A DNA stretch of 64,000 nucleotides from Kineosporia babensis (GCF_021129305.1 NZ_JAJOMB010000003.1:558001-622000); one strand, 5' to 3'. Counted from the first letter of the stretch, positions 27,581 to 35,853 are shown. Numbers and translations are program-made. The notes: generated by a model not told the origin, from the letters alone.

Positions 27581-29348
27581 CGTCCCGCTGCGCCACAGCC
27601 TGCTGATCCGGTTGCTGATCACCTCGTTGCTGGTGGCGCTGACCTCGATCGCCGCCAGCGCCTGGCTGGCCTCGCAGACCGTCACCCGGGCGATCGCTCA
27701 GGAGGAGGTACGGGCGCAGGCCCAGGATGTCCAGATCTACGAAAAGCTGACCGATTACGCGATCACGAACACCGACTGGGACGGGGTGCGTTCCACGGTC
27801 GTCAAACTGGCCGAGGAGACCGGGCGGCGGATCGTCCTCAGCACCCCGCGGGGTGAAGTGATCGTCGATTCGTCCGGCCCCACCCGGCAGCAGCCCCTCG
27901 CCGCCCCCTACGGCACCAGCGCGTACACGTCTCTCATCGACCCACTTCACCTGCCCCGCACCGATTCCCTGGCCTCCGGGATCGACCGGCGGGTGCTGGG
28001 CCCGTACGAACTGCAGCGCCATGAGCAACTGATCTTCCGCCAGACGGTAGACGCTGCGGTCCGGTGCATGGGCGGGCCCGAGTTCGCGCTTCCGGTCACC
28101 TATCTGGCCAACGGACGCCCGACCGTCAACCTGCATCCGTTCGTCGGGCCCGGCATCGAATCGGCCCGCTCCGAGCAGGTTCTGCGCTGTTACCGGGACC
28201 TCGGGCCGACCGAGCGCGAGAGGCTCGCCCTGAAGGAACTGAACCGTCTGATGACCGGATGCCTGGCCGAGCAGAACATCACGGCCCGGGAGATCGGGGA
28301 CGATTTCCGGCTGGTGCGCTCGACCCTGCTCACCCCGATGGTCCAGAACTGCCTCGACTCCAGCCGCGCCGAGCAACTGGCGGGCTACGTCGCCCCCGCC
28401 GCCCTGCTGCTCACCAAAGACCCTGACCTGCCCGACGTCCCGTCCACCGCCGGCTTCGACCTGTCCCGCGACAACACCGTGCGGATCGCCTGGGTCACCG
28501 GCCTGGTCCTGCTCCTGACCGTGCTGATCACCGTGGCCGTCGGAATCCGCCTGGTCCGCCCGCTGCGTACCCTGGCCGCCGAGGTCCGCTCCCCCGGCGA
28601 ACCGCTGTCCCCGATCACCCGCAACGACGAGATCGGCCACCTGACCAACGTCTTCCGTGATCTTTCGCAGCGCCGCCACGAGGCCGAGACCCAGCGCAAG
28701 GCCATGGTCAGCGACATCGCCCACGAACTGCGCACCCCGCTGAACAACATCCGCGGCTGGCTGGAGGCGGCCGAGGACGGGGTGGCCGACCTGGACCGGG
28801 CCCTGGTCTCCTCGCTGCTGGAGGAAGCGCTGTTGCTGCAGCGCGTCGTCGCCGATCTGCAGGACCTGGCCGAGGCCGACGCCGGGCAGCTGCGGCTGAA
28901 CCGGCAGACCGTCTCGGTCGCCGCTCTGCTGGAACAGGTTGCGGCCATGCAGCACAGCGACACCGTCCGGCTGCAGACCGAGGTGGACGAGCGCCTGCAG
29001 GCCTGGCTCGACCCCGTGCGGATGCGCCAGGCCATCGGCAATCTGGTGTCCAACGCGATCCGGCACAGCCCGCCCGGATCCACCGTGACCCTACGGGCCC
29101 GGAGCACCGCCGAGGGTCTGCTGATCGAGGTCGTCGACCACGGCACCGGCATCGCCGCCCAGGACCTGCCGCACGTGTTCGAGCGGTTCTGGCGCGCCGA
29201 GAAGTCCCGCAACCGGCAGAGCGGAGGCAGTGGCCTGGGCCTGGCCATCGTGCGACAGCTGGTGCAGGCTCACGGCGGGAACGTGTCGGTGACCAGCACC
29301 CCCGGCCGGCAGACCGTGTTCCGCGTCGAGCTCACCCGGGTGGCCTAG
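27570..29348 (+). CDS. Sensor histidine kinase with cysteine-bearing extracellular domain
   Basis: 592 residues. First membrane segment at about 10-32, extracellular region to about 300, second segment AWVTGLVLLLTVLITVAVGI near 305-325, HAMP-like linker, H-box SDIAHELRTPLNN with His near 385, N-box GNLVSNAIRHS and G-boxes VVDHGTGI and SGLGLAIV. The extracellular region is unusually long and has four cysteines near residues 166, 207, 231 and 261, which could form two disulfides; I do not recognise the sensor fold. GTG start inside the end of the response-regulator gene. Confidence 0.9.
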   Translation: MRHNVPLRHSLLIRLLITSLLVALTSIAASAWLASQTVTRAIAQEEVRAQAQDVQIYEKLTDYAITNTDWDGVRSTVVKLAEETGRRIVLSTPRGEVIVDSSGPTRQQPLAAPYGTSAYTSLIDPLHLPRTDSLASGIDRRVLGPYELQRHEQLIFRQTVDAAVRCMGGPEFALPVTYLANGRPTVNLHPFVGPGIESARSEQVLRCYRDLGPTERERLALKELNRLMTGCLAEQNITAREIGDDFRLVRSTLLTPMVQNCLDSSRAEQLAGYVAPAALLLTKDPDLPDVPSTAGFDLSRDNTVRIAWVTGLVLLLTVLITVAVGIRLVRPLRTLAAEVRSPGEPLSPITRNDEIGHLTNVFRDLSQRRHEAETQRKAMVSDIAHELRTPLNNIRGWLEAAEDGVADLDRALVSSLLEEALLLQRVVADLQDLAEADAGQLRLNRQTVSVAALLEQVAAMQHSDTVRLQTEVDERLQAWLDPVRMRQAIGNLVSNAIRHSPPGSTVTLRARSTAEGLLIEVVDHGTGIAAQDLPHVFERFWRAEKSRNRQSGGSGLGLAIVRQLVQAHGGNVSVTSTPGRQTVFRVELTRVA

Positions 29349-29362
29349 CCCGGCTGCCCGAA

Positions 29363-30058
29363 TCAGCCGACAACCTCGGGAGCCCGGCCCCGCGAGCCTC
29401 GGGCTTCGTCGATCGCGGCATCTGACGGGCGCAGCGCGGCCGCCGCGGCCACCACGATCAGCCCGCCCAGCAGCCACCCGGCCACGACCTCACTGAGCCA
29501 GTGGTAACCCAGCACCAGGTTGCACAGTCCTACCACCACCGCGCCGCCGATCGCCGACACCAGCACCAGGCGCCGCCACCGGGTACTCGCCAGCAGCACG
29601 GCCAGCAGGGTCAGGCACATCGTGGCGTTGGCGGTGTGCCCCGACGGGTAGGACGTACCCCCGGCCAGCACCTCGTTCAGTCCGCTGTTCGGCGACGTCC
29701 GCCCCACCAGCTGCTTCCCGGCGATGATCAGCACGTCGAGCACGCCGACCGCCAGCACGCTCACCCAGAACGGCCGCCAGGAGCGCAGCCTGCGGGCCTG
29801 CCACGCGGCGGCCACCAGCACAAGCGTGCCCACGAGCCAGAACTGGCCGCCCATGACCAGGGTGCGCCAGGTCACGTGCACCGCGCCCGGTATGTCAAGA
29901 ACCGTGAACCAGCCCAGCGTGGCCTTGTCCACAGCCTGCGTCGTGCCGGTCAGGGTGAGCACGGTCACCGCGAGCAGGGCCACCAGCCCGGCCAACCAGA
30001 CCAGTCGTACGTTCCTCGTCACAGATCCTCGTTCTCCGCCGGGCACCAGCCCGTCCAT
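29363..30058 (-). CDS. PAP2-family membrane phosphatase-like protein
   Basis: 231 residues with about six membrane segments. PAP2 motifs: KQLVGRTSP (KxxxxxxRP-type first motif) near residue 108, YPSGHT near 129, and a third motif GLCNLVLGYHWLSEV near 175. The third motif keeps the nucleophilic His but has Asn where the family has Arg (SRxxxxxHxxxD) and Glu for the final Asp. By family it would remove phosphate from undecaprenyl or other lipid phosphates; the changed third motif makes activity uncertain. A GTG at 30022 with GAGG just upstream is an alternative start. Starts 12 bases after the thrS stop, so probably co-transcribed with it. Confidence 0.75.
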   Translation of the reverse strand: MDGLVPGGERGSVTRNVRLVWLAGLVALLAVTVLTLTGTTQAVDKATLGWFTVLDIPGAVHVTWRTLVMGGQFWLVGTLVLVAAAWQARRLRSWRPFWVSVLAVGVLDVLIIAGKQLVGRTSPNSGLNEVLAGGTSYPSGHTANATMCLTLLAVLLASTRWRRLVLVSAIGGAVVVGLCNLVLGYHWLSEVVAGWLLGGLIVVAAAAALRPSDAAIDEARGSRGRAPEVVG

Positions 30059-30070
30059 TATCGCTGGGGA

Positions 30071-31300
30071 TCACGACCAGAGGACGTCGGCCCGCAGGTC
30101 CGCTCGCCGGGGGTCGGTGAGTCGGTGGATGCGGTCAAGCACTTCGTGGGCCGGTTGCGGGTCGAGCCGGCGACCGTCCCGCAGACGTAACGCCACCCGT
30201 CCCTGCGCAGCCTCTCTCGCCCCGATCACCACTTGGTAGGGAACCAGCCGGGCCTCGCGGATCCGGGCGCCCAGGGTGCCCTGATCCGGACCCGCCACCG
30301 CCGCTCGCAGGCCGAGATCGGCGCAGCGCTGGGCGAAGCCCGAAGCAGTGGGCATCTCGGCGTCGGAAATCGGCAGGACGATCAGCTGGGTGGGAGCGAG
30401 CCAGGCCGGGAAGGCACCGCCGTGCTGCTCGATCAGCTGGGCGACGGCCCGTTCCACACTGCCGATGATGCTGCGATGCACCATGACCGGTCGATGCCTG
30501 GCCCCGTCCGCTCCGATGTAGTGCAGGTCGAACTGCTCGGGCTGGTGAAAATCGACCTGAACGGTGGACAGGGTGAATTCTCGCCCGGCGTGATCCGGCA
30601 CCTGCACGTCGATCTTGGGCCCGTAGAAGGCCGCCTCACCCTCCACCGCCTCATAGGGCAGACCACAACCGTCGAGCACCGCTTTGAGCAGATCGGTCGA
30701 GCGCTGCCATTTGTCCGGTGCAGCAACGTATTTACCGCCTGATCCGGCCAGCGAGAGCCGGTAGCGGGCCGGAACGATGCCCAGCGCCTGGTACGCGCGG
30801 CGGATCATCTCCAGAGCGGAACGGGCTTCGTCGGCAACCTGCTCCAGGGTGCAGAAAATGTGCGCATCGTTGAGCTGGATCGCCCGTACCCGGCCCAGCC
30901 CACCGAGCGCGCCGGACAGTTCCGCCCGGTACATCCCGCCCAGTTCGGCCAGCCGCAGCGGTAGTTCGCGGTAGCTGCGCAGGCGCGAACGATAGATCAC
31001 GGCGTGGTGCGGGCACAGACTCGGCCGCAGAAGCACCTGCTCGCCACCCAGATCCATCGGCGGGAACATGTCGTCGCGGTAATGCGACCAGTGCCCGGAG
31101 ATCTCGAACAGCTCGCGCTTGCCGAGCACGGGCGAGTACACGTGCTGGTAGCCGGCCCGGCGCTCGGTTGCGCGAATGTACTCCTCGAGGACGTGCCGGA
31201 CGGTTGCCCCGTCCGGCAGCCAGTACGGCAGGCCCGCCCCGATCAGCGGGTCGGTGTCGAAGAGGCCCAGTTCCCGGCCGAGTTTGCGATGGTCGTGCAT
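30071..31300 (-). CDS. thrS: Threonyl-tRNA synthetase, short form without editing domain
   Basis: 409 residues. It begins directly with HRKLGRELGLF, the entry to the class II catalytic core; the TGS and tRNA-editing domains (roughly 240 residues) that precede it in standard ThrRS are absent. The zinc ligands are kept: Cys in RPSLCPHH, His in LNDAHIFC and His in VMVHRSIIGS. Motif 2 (YRAELSGALGGLGRVR) and the C-terminal anticodon-binding domain are present. The ATG has AAAGGA seven bases upstream. It should charge tRNA-Thr but could not clear mischarged serine in cis. A leader peptide and attenuator precede it. A standard full-length thrS probably exists elsewhere in the genome; in antibiotic producers such second copies can confer resistance. 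Confidence 0.85.
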   Translation of the reverse strand: MHDHRKLGRELGLFDTDPLIGAGLPYWLPDGATVRHVLEEYIRATERRAGYQHVYSPVLGKRELFEISGHWSHYRDDMFPPMDLGGEQVLLRPSLCPHHAVIYRSRLRSYRELPLRLAELGGMYRAELSGALGGLGRVRAIQLNDAHIFCTLEQVADEARSALEMIRRAYQALGIVPARYRLSLAGSGGKYVAAPDKWQRSTDLLKAVLDGCGLPYEAVEGEAAFYGPKIDVQVPDHAGREFTLSTVQVDFHQPEQFDLHYIGADGARHRPVMVHRSIIGSVERAVAQLIEQHGGAFPAWLAPTQLIVLPISDAEMPTASGFAQRCADLGLRAAVAGPDQGTLGARIREARLVPYQVVIGAREAAQGRVALRLRDGRRLDPQPAHEVLDRIHRLTDPRRADLRADVLWS

Positions 31301-31336
31301 GGTGAGTCCTTTGCCGTCAGGGGGCAGGCGACCGGC

Positions 31337-31369
31337 AAAGAAAAAAGTCCGGGGCACCTGCCCCGGACT
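31337..31369 (-). terminator. Attenuator terminator in the thrS leader
   Basis: On the minus strand an 11-bp perfect GC-rich stem (31369-31359 with 31356-31346) with a 2-base apex is followed by six T residues, a C and three more T. It lies 12 bases after the stop of the Thr-rich leader peptide and about 37 bases before the thrS ATG, so it must be passed before thrS can be expressed. Confidence 0.85.
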
Positions 31370-31380
31370 GAAAACGTGAA

Positions 31381-31431
31381 TCAGCGCGCCGGGACGTTCT
31401 CCGGCGTCGTCGTCTCCACAGCGCGCTTCAT
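31381..31431 (-). CDS. Thr-Thr-Thr leader peptide of thrS
   Basis: A 16-codon frame, MKRAVETTTPENVPAR, stops just before the thrS attenuator hairpin. It has three consecutive ACG threonine codons at 31413-31405. A start four codons upstream (ATG at 31443) is also in frame and lies 4 bases after the selO stop, so it may be translated by coupling. The segment GTCCCGG (31395-31389), ten bases beyond the Thr codons, can pair with the 5' arm of the terminator (seven pairs, one G-U), giving an antiterminator if ribosomes stall at the Thr codons. No strong Shine-Dalgarno is visible. Confidence 0.65.
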   Translation of the reverse strand: MKRAVETTTPENVPAR

Positions 31432-31447
31432 GCCCACGACCATAGCA

Positions 31448-32902
31448 TCAGGTCCCACAGAAAGTCTGGTACGAACCGAACTCCGGCGGTGCCCCCACCG
31501 CGTACCGCTCCAGCCCGGCCCGCTCCTCGTAAGGCGAAGTCACCGCTTCAAGCAACCGCGTCAAGGGATCAAGGTCGCCGCCGGTAGCAGCCGCCAATGC
31601 CTCCTCCACCAAGTGATTGCGCGGAATGTAGGCCGGGTTCACCCCTTCCATCAGCTCGGCCCGCGGCTCCCGGGCCTTCCACCGGGCAAGCCAGTCGTCC
31701 CCGTCAACAAGCTCAGGAAACAGCCGGCGCGTAGGCTCGGCATCCCCACGGGCCGCCCCGATCAGCGACCGGAAGAAGGCCGTGTAGTCAACCTGCTTCG
31801 CGCCCAGAAGCTCCAGCAGATCCCCGCTCAGCTCCCGGACCTCCGAGCCGCCGGCCAGCCCCAGTTTGGCCTGCATCCCACTCAGCCAGGCACTTTCGTA
31901 CCGCCCGGCGAATCCGCGCAGCGTTTCCACCGCCAGCTCGACCGCCTTGTCCTGGTCATCGTCGATCAGCGGCAGGAGAGCCTCGGCCAGCCGGGCCAGG
32001 TTCCACTCGGCGATCGCCGGCTGGTTCAGGTAGGCGTAACGGCCACCGTGATCGATCGAGCTGTACACCGCGGCCGGATCGTACGCGTCCAGAAACGCGC
32101 AGGGCCCGTAGTCGATGGTCTCGCCGGAGATCGTCATGTTGTCGGTGTTCATCACCCCGTGCACGAAGCCCACCAGCATCCACCGCGCCACCAGGGCCGC
32201 CTGCGCCGCAGCCACCGCCTCGAACAGGGCCAGGTAAGGACGATCGGCCTGCTTCGCCTCGGGATGGTGACGGCTGATCGCGTGATCGGCCAGACGCCGC
32301 AGCAGCTCCACGTCCTCCGTGGCCCGCGCGTACTGGAAACTGCCCACGCGCAGGTGACTCGCGGCCACCCGGGCCAGAACGGCTCCCGGCAGAACGGTTT
32401 CGCGCTGCACCCGCCGCCCGGTGGCCACCACAGCCAGCGAGCGCGTGGTCGGGATGCCCAGCGCCTGCATGGCCTCGCTGACGATGTACTCGCGCAGCAT
32501 CGGGCCGACCACGGCCAGGCCGTCTCCGGCCCGGGCGAACGGCGTGCGCCCCGACCCCTTCAGGTGCAGATCACGGACCTTCCCCTCGGCATCGGTCAGC
32601 TCGCCGAGCAGAAGCGCCCGCCCGTCGCCCAACCGCGGCGAGTACCCACCGAACTGATGGCCGGCATACACCTGAGCCACCGGTGTAGCCCCCTCCGGAG
32701 CTTTCGTGCCGACCAGCAGCTCCAGGCCCTCGGCACTGCGCAACCACTGCGGATCCAGACCCAGCTCGGCCGCCAAGGGCTCGTTGAGCACCAGCAACCG
32801 AGGCTCGGGCGCGACCTCACCGGTCCAGGCGAGCGCCAGCTCCGGGAGCTCGCGGGCGAAACGGTTGCCCAGACGGAACGCGGGGGCCGACGTAATGCTC
32901 AT
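31448..32902 (-). CDS. selO: SelO protein adenylyltransferase (YdiU/UPF0061 family)
   Basis: 484 residues, the normal family length. A pseudokinase-fold enzyme that transfers AMP from ATP to proteins. Seen: [20 protein letters not shown] near residue 90, [17 protein letters not shown] near 125, [23 protein letters not shown] near 155, the catalytic [22 protein letters not shown] near 245, and the C-terminal FCGT whose cysteine corresponds to the redox-active Cys/Sec of SelO. The ATG giving MSITSAPAF is chosen; the frame extends much further upstream but that part encodes nothing like SelO. TAGTCT ends 7 nt before the ATG, so it is probably leaderless. Directly upstream of the thrS leader. Confidence 0.93.
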   Translation of the reverse strand: MSITSAPAFRLGNRFARELPELALAWTGEVAPEPRLLVLNEPLAAELGLDPQWLRSAEGLELLVGTKAPEGATPVAQVYAGHQFGGYSPRLGDGRALLLGELTDAEGKVRDLHLKGSGRTPFARAGDGLAVVGPMLREYIVSEAMQALGIPTTRSLAVVATGRRVQRETVLPGAVLARVAASHLRVGSFQYARATEDVELLRRLADHAISRHHPEAKQADRPYLALFEAVAAAQAALVARWMLVGFVHGVMNTDNMTISGETIDYGPCAFLDAYDPAAVYSSIDHGGRYAYLNQPAIAEWNLARLAEALLPLIDDDQDKAVELAVETLRGFAGRYESAWLSGMQAKLGLAGGSEVRELSGDLLELLGAKQVDYTAFFRSLIGAARGDAEPTRRLFPELVDGDDWLARWKAREPRAELMEGVNPAYIPRNHLVEEALAAATGGDLDPLTRLLEAVTSPYEERAGLERYAVGAPPEFGSYQTFCGT

Positions 32903-32949
32903 GCCGACGAGACTACGTCGCACCACCGACAAGAACACTCGGCGGGCTG

Positions 32950-33188
32950 ATCGGCCGGGCCGTGGTCGAACGCCTGCGGCAGCCGGCTCAGGCGTCACGG
33001 TCAACTCGGTCAGTCCCGGGCTGGTGTCGCCGACCCCAGCCACCGAGGTGCGGCCAGGGCGTCCCGGCGAATCAAGCCCGGACCAGATCGCCGACCTGAT
33101 CACCTTCCTGCTGTCGCCCCGCGCAGCCGCCGTCTCCGGCGAATCCATCGCCGTCGGCCACCGGGTCGACGGCATCACCTCGATGTGA
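32950..33188 (+). pseudogene. Remnant of a short-chain dehydrogenase (C-terminal third)
   Basis: From about 32985 the frame reads [20 protein letters not shown] and then [20 protein letters not shown] to [13 protein letters not shown] and a TGA, the typical C-terminus of a classical SDR. The nucleotide-binding and YxxxK parts are missing; upstream traces in another frame ([10 protein letters not shown]) suggest a frameshift near 32980. It starts in the promoter region of the divergent selO gene. Best read as a decayed gene. Confidence 0.6.
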
Positions 33189-33238
33189 ACCTACCTGCGA
33201 GGAACCAGGTCGCCCGCCGGACGGCTACTGTGCGAGCC

Positions 33239-33691
33239 ATGAGCGAGGATCAGAGCATCACGGACCCGACGCTGGGTGTTCTCGCCCGCGCGGTCACCGA
33301 GCTTCCCGACGGCCCGGCGCTCACGCACGACTGGTACTCAGGCCGGGTGAACGTCGACGGGGCTGACGTCGACCTCGTCATCGAGGGAGCGAGCGCCGAA
33401 GGAGTGACCGCCCTCCTGCCCTACACACGTCAGGCCCTGACGGCGCTTCCCACTCTGCGCCGGCTGGCGACGGATGCTGTGGTGACCCAGTTCAGCGCGG
33501 AAGAACCGAAACCGCAAGAACTCCAGGAAGCGCATGCCGACCTCGCCCTGGAGACCCTGCAGACCTGCGCCGACGGAACCGTTGTCCTCCACTTCACCGA
33601 TACCTGCGGTGAGCACTTCCTGGACGGGTACTGGCCCGCCGTCCGGATCGGCACCGACGGGCAGATCAGCGACGTGACGGTCGAGGCCTGA
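33239..33691 (+). CDS. Uncharacterised acidic protein, 150 residues
   Basis: Starts at an ATG with TACTGT ending 7 nt upstream and no Shine-Dalgarno. The product is acidic and soluble: an N-terminal strand-rich part (HDWYSGRVNVDGADVDLVIEG) is followed by a helix with LPYTRQALTALPTLRRLA and a second helix. The WYxGxVxxxGxxVDL pattern faintly recalls DUF2262-type proteins; that assignment is weak. No catalytic residues are apparent and the neighbours give no functional hint. Confidence 0.6.
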   Translation: MSEDQSITDPTLGVLARAVTELPDGPALTHDWYSGRVNVDGADVDLVIEGASAEGVTALLPYTRQALTALPTLRRLATDAVVTQFSAEEPKPQELQEAHADLALETLQTCADGTVVLHFTDTCGEHFLDGYWPAVRIGTDGQISDVTVEA

Positions 33692-33712
33692 GCCCCAGAC
33701 CCTTTGGCCAGC

Positions 33713-33753
33713 AGCTCAACCCGGGCGGCCCGCCCCGGAAGGCCGGTAGAGCT
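33713..33753. terminator. Hairpin between convergent genes
   Basis: AGCTC (33713-33717) pairs with GAGCT (33749-33753), enclosing an inner GC-rich stem (CCGGGCG with CGCCCCGG, one bulge). It sits between the stop of the 150-residue protein and the stop of the opposing acetyltransferase gene, so it could end both transcripts. Confidence 0.4.
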
Positions 33754-34291
33754 ACTGCGTCATCACCCAGATCGGCATCGGCGCATCGAGTTCGGCGGTG
33801 ACCTTCCAGCCCGCACGCTCGTACATCGGCACGTTTCCGGGGTTGGTCGTCTCCAGGTACGCAGGCAGACCATCGGCCGCAGCTCGTTCCAGGCCCGCGG
33901 CCATCACGGCCCGGCCGAAACCGTTGCCGAGGTGCTCCGGATGGGTTCCGAGCACGCCCAGGTACCAGTGCGGGTCGTCCGGGAGCGCCGCGTGCACGGC
34001 CTCGTCGTAAGCGCGCAACCTCGACGCGGCCGGCTCGGGCAGGTCGAGCGCCAGCCCCGGCCCGACCGAAGCCGGCGACTCCCAGATCGCCACGGAAAGC
34101 CCTCCCCCAACCGTCAGGATCGCCTTCCCCTCAACCCGCTTGTCGAACAGGTACCCGAAGAAGACCGGCGCTCCCTGCGCGTACTCGGCCGGGCCGGGAA
34201 AGACCGCTCGCAGCAAAGGGTCGGCCGCGAAAGCAGCTACCAGCGTCTGGACGATCGCGGCCCGGTCCGCCGGCATGGCTACAGAAATCAC
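33752..34291 (-). CDS. GNAT-family N-acetyltransferase
   Basis: 179 residues. The acetyl-CoA-binding region is recognisable: HWYLGVLGTHPEHLGNGFGRAVMAAGLERA near residue 105-135 contains the Q/RxxGxG-like loop, here LGNGFG, followed by the YLETTNPGNVPMYERAGWKV segment typical of the fold's last strands. By family it transfers an acetyl group to an amine; the acceptor is unknown. The GTG start gives a complete first strand. GGGAAGC lies upstream. Confidence 0.82.
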   Translation of the reverse strand: MISVAMPADRAAIVQTLVAAFAADPLLRAVFPGPAEYAQGAPVFFGYLFDKRVEGKAILTVGGGLSVAIWESPASVGPGLALDLPEPAASRLRAYDEAVHAALPDDPHWYLGVLGTHPEHLGNGFGRAVMAAGLERAAADGLPAYLETTNPGNVPMYERAGWKVTAELDAPMPIWVMTQ

Positions 34292-34429
34292 GGCTCAGCT
34301 TCCCATCCCGGCCTGCCCGGCGAAAACCTGTCGCTCCGGAACTCGTGTGATGATCGTGAACGTATGGCCGAGATCCCCCGGGCGATCCGGGCCGGGGCAA
34401 CCGTCGAACGCGTTCGGCCAAGCAGCTGA

Positions 34430-34457
34430 AAGGGCCCCGGACGACGCCGGGGCCCTT
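34430..34457 (-). terminator. Terminator after the esterase gene
   Basis: An 11-bp perfect stem AAGGGCCCCGG / CCGGGGCCCTT with loop ACGACG, 13 bases downstream of the esterase stop on the minus strand; TTT follows the stem in that direction. Confidence 0.7.
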
Positions 34458-34469
34458 CACCAGCAGGAT

Positions 34470-35738
34470 TCACCCGCGTTGCCGGGCCATCCACTCCCAG
34501 ACCGTCTGCCCCTTGATGCTGGGATCGTTACGCCCCACGTAGATCCACGACCAGTGCCCCGGGAACTTGTACCCGTCCCAGACCACCTCGTCGTACAGCG
34601 TGACCTTGGAGCGCGGGATCAGCTGGTGCGCGTGAACGGTGTTCGCCACCGGATCCACCGTGGCATCGTCCAGCGAGGTGACCAGCCAGGTCGGTGTCGA
34701 GATCCGCTGCAGATCGGCATCCGGGATCATCGGCGGACTACCCACGACCACACCGCAGATCGGGACCGACGCGGCGAACAGCGCCGGGTACGTCGTGGTC
34801 ATCTTCAGGCTCATGTAGCCGCCGTTGCTGCACCCGACCACGTAGATCCGGTCCCGGTCGATGTCGTGCCGGCCCGCCACGTCCTTGATGATCTGCCGGA
34901 TCAGCGGCGCGAACCGGTCCCCGTCCTCCAGCCAGTACGAGGTGCTCTGCGGGGCCACCACGTAGGCGCCGCCGAAGATCTTCTGCGCCTCGCGGGTCAC
35001 GAAGCCGAGCGCACCCCGGTTGGCCCGCAACTGCGTCTCGTTGTCGTAGTACCCGTCGGCCAGAACGGCCCCTTCACCACCACCGTGGAGCCAGACCACC
35101 AACGGACGTTTGCCCCGCACCTCAGGCTTGTAGAGCCGGTACTTCAGCCCGGCCTCACTGCCGTGGTGACTGAACGAGTCCACCTCGGGGCTGATCAGCT
35201 TGCCCTGCACGAAACGGTCTATGGTCAGCGGTTTTCCGCGCTTGCGGCGCAGAGGCTCGTTCTGCGTGATCGTGTACCTGAGGTTCATCCGCACGTTGCG
35301 ACCGCGGGTGAACAGGTAGCCCAGCGTCGCCGCACCGGCCTTGCCCTCACCGTGCTCGAGTTCCAGCACGATGTTGCCGTGCCGGTCCAGGTGCGCATCC
35401 GTCACCGTGCGATCGAGGTCGTACTCGCCCCCGGCCACCCCCGCGATCGGCCCGGTGGCCTGCGCATGCACGGTAAAAGTGCTGGTGGAAAGACCTCTGG
35501 CATCGATCGGCCCGTGCCGGCTCAGGTCCAATGTCACGGCCGTGACCTGTTCACCGCCGTCCAGGACCTCGGCGTTCAGCACGAACTTCACGGCCGAGCC
35601 GGCGCGATTCGTGGCCTGGGTCGAAGCGTGACTCGTGGTCTGGGTTGCAGCCTGGGCAGCGGTGGCCGGAATCAGCAATCCGGCGGCTGCCCCAGCACCG
35701 GCGGCAAGAACGCCCCGGCGGCCGACAGGCATGGTCAT
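34470..35738 (-). CDS. Tat-exported alpha/beta-hydrolase (esterase or peptidase)
   Basis: 422 residues. The N-terminus VGRRGVLAAGAGAAAGLLIPATAAQA is a twin-arginine-type signal peptide. An N-terminal beta-rich domain of about 170 residues precedes an alpha/beta-hydrolase domain with oxyanion-hole LVVWLHGGGEG near residue 215, nucleophile elbow GCSNGG near 300, Asp in TSLDDATVDP and His in GHWSWIYVG. The arrangement resembles extracellular phospholipase/carboxylesterase-like enzymes related to polyhydroxyalkanoate or feruloyl esterases. The substrate is not evident. Two ATG codons are six bases apart; the upstream one is used. Confidence 0.8.
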   Translation of the reverse strand: MTMPVGRRGVLAAGAGAAAGLLIPATAAQAATQTTSHASTQATNRAGSAVKFVLNAEVLDGGEQVTAVTLDLSRHGPIDARGLSTSTFTVHAQATGPIAGVAGGEYDLDRTVTDAHLDRHGNIVLELEHGEGKAGAATLGYLFTRGRNVRMNLRYTITQNEPLRRKRGKPLTIDRFVQGKLISPEVDSFSHHGSEAGLKYRLYKPEVRGKRPLVVWLHGGGEGAVLADGYYDNETQLRANRGALGFVTREAQKIFGGAYVVAPQSTSYWLEDGDRFAPLIRQIIKDVAGRHDIDRDRIYVVGCSNGGYMSLKMTTTYPALFAASVPICGVVVGSPPMIPDADLQRISTPTWLVTSLDDATVDPVANTVHAHQLIPRSKVTLYDEVVWDGYKFPGHWSWIYVGRNDPSIKGQTVWEWMARQRG

Positions 35739-35853
35739 ACGAACCCCTTGTCCTCGTCTTCCTTGACTGCTGGACACGGCAAAGCTCGCTGCTATAAATG
35801 CTTTTCGCCGAGGAACAATCTAACCCGGGTCAAATCAGTACGCAATGACCAAA

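Noticed and set aside
31300-31443. T-box riboswitch before thrS
   Set aside because: No T-box consensus, no specifier loop or long stem I; the leader is too short and instead has an open frame with three Thr codons.
32903-33178. Extension of SelO upstream by 92 residues
   Set aside because: The extra residues do not resemble SelO, overlap the decayed SDR, and a TAGTCT -10 lies 7 nt before the ATG at 32902.
35778-35853. AT-richer patch between the esterase and ATPase genes as a possible attachment site or promoter island
   Set aside because: No direct repeats, tRNA fragment or integrase nearby; it probably just holds the esterase promoter.
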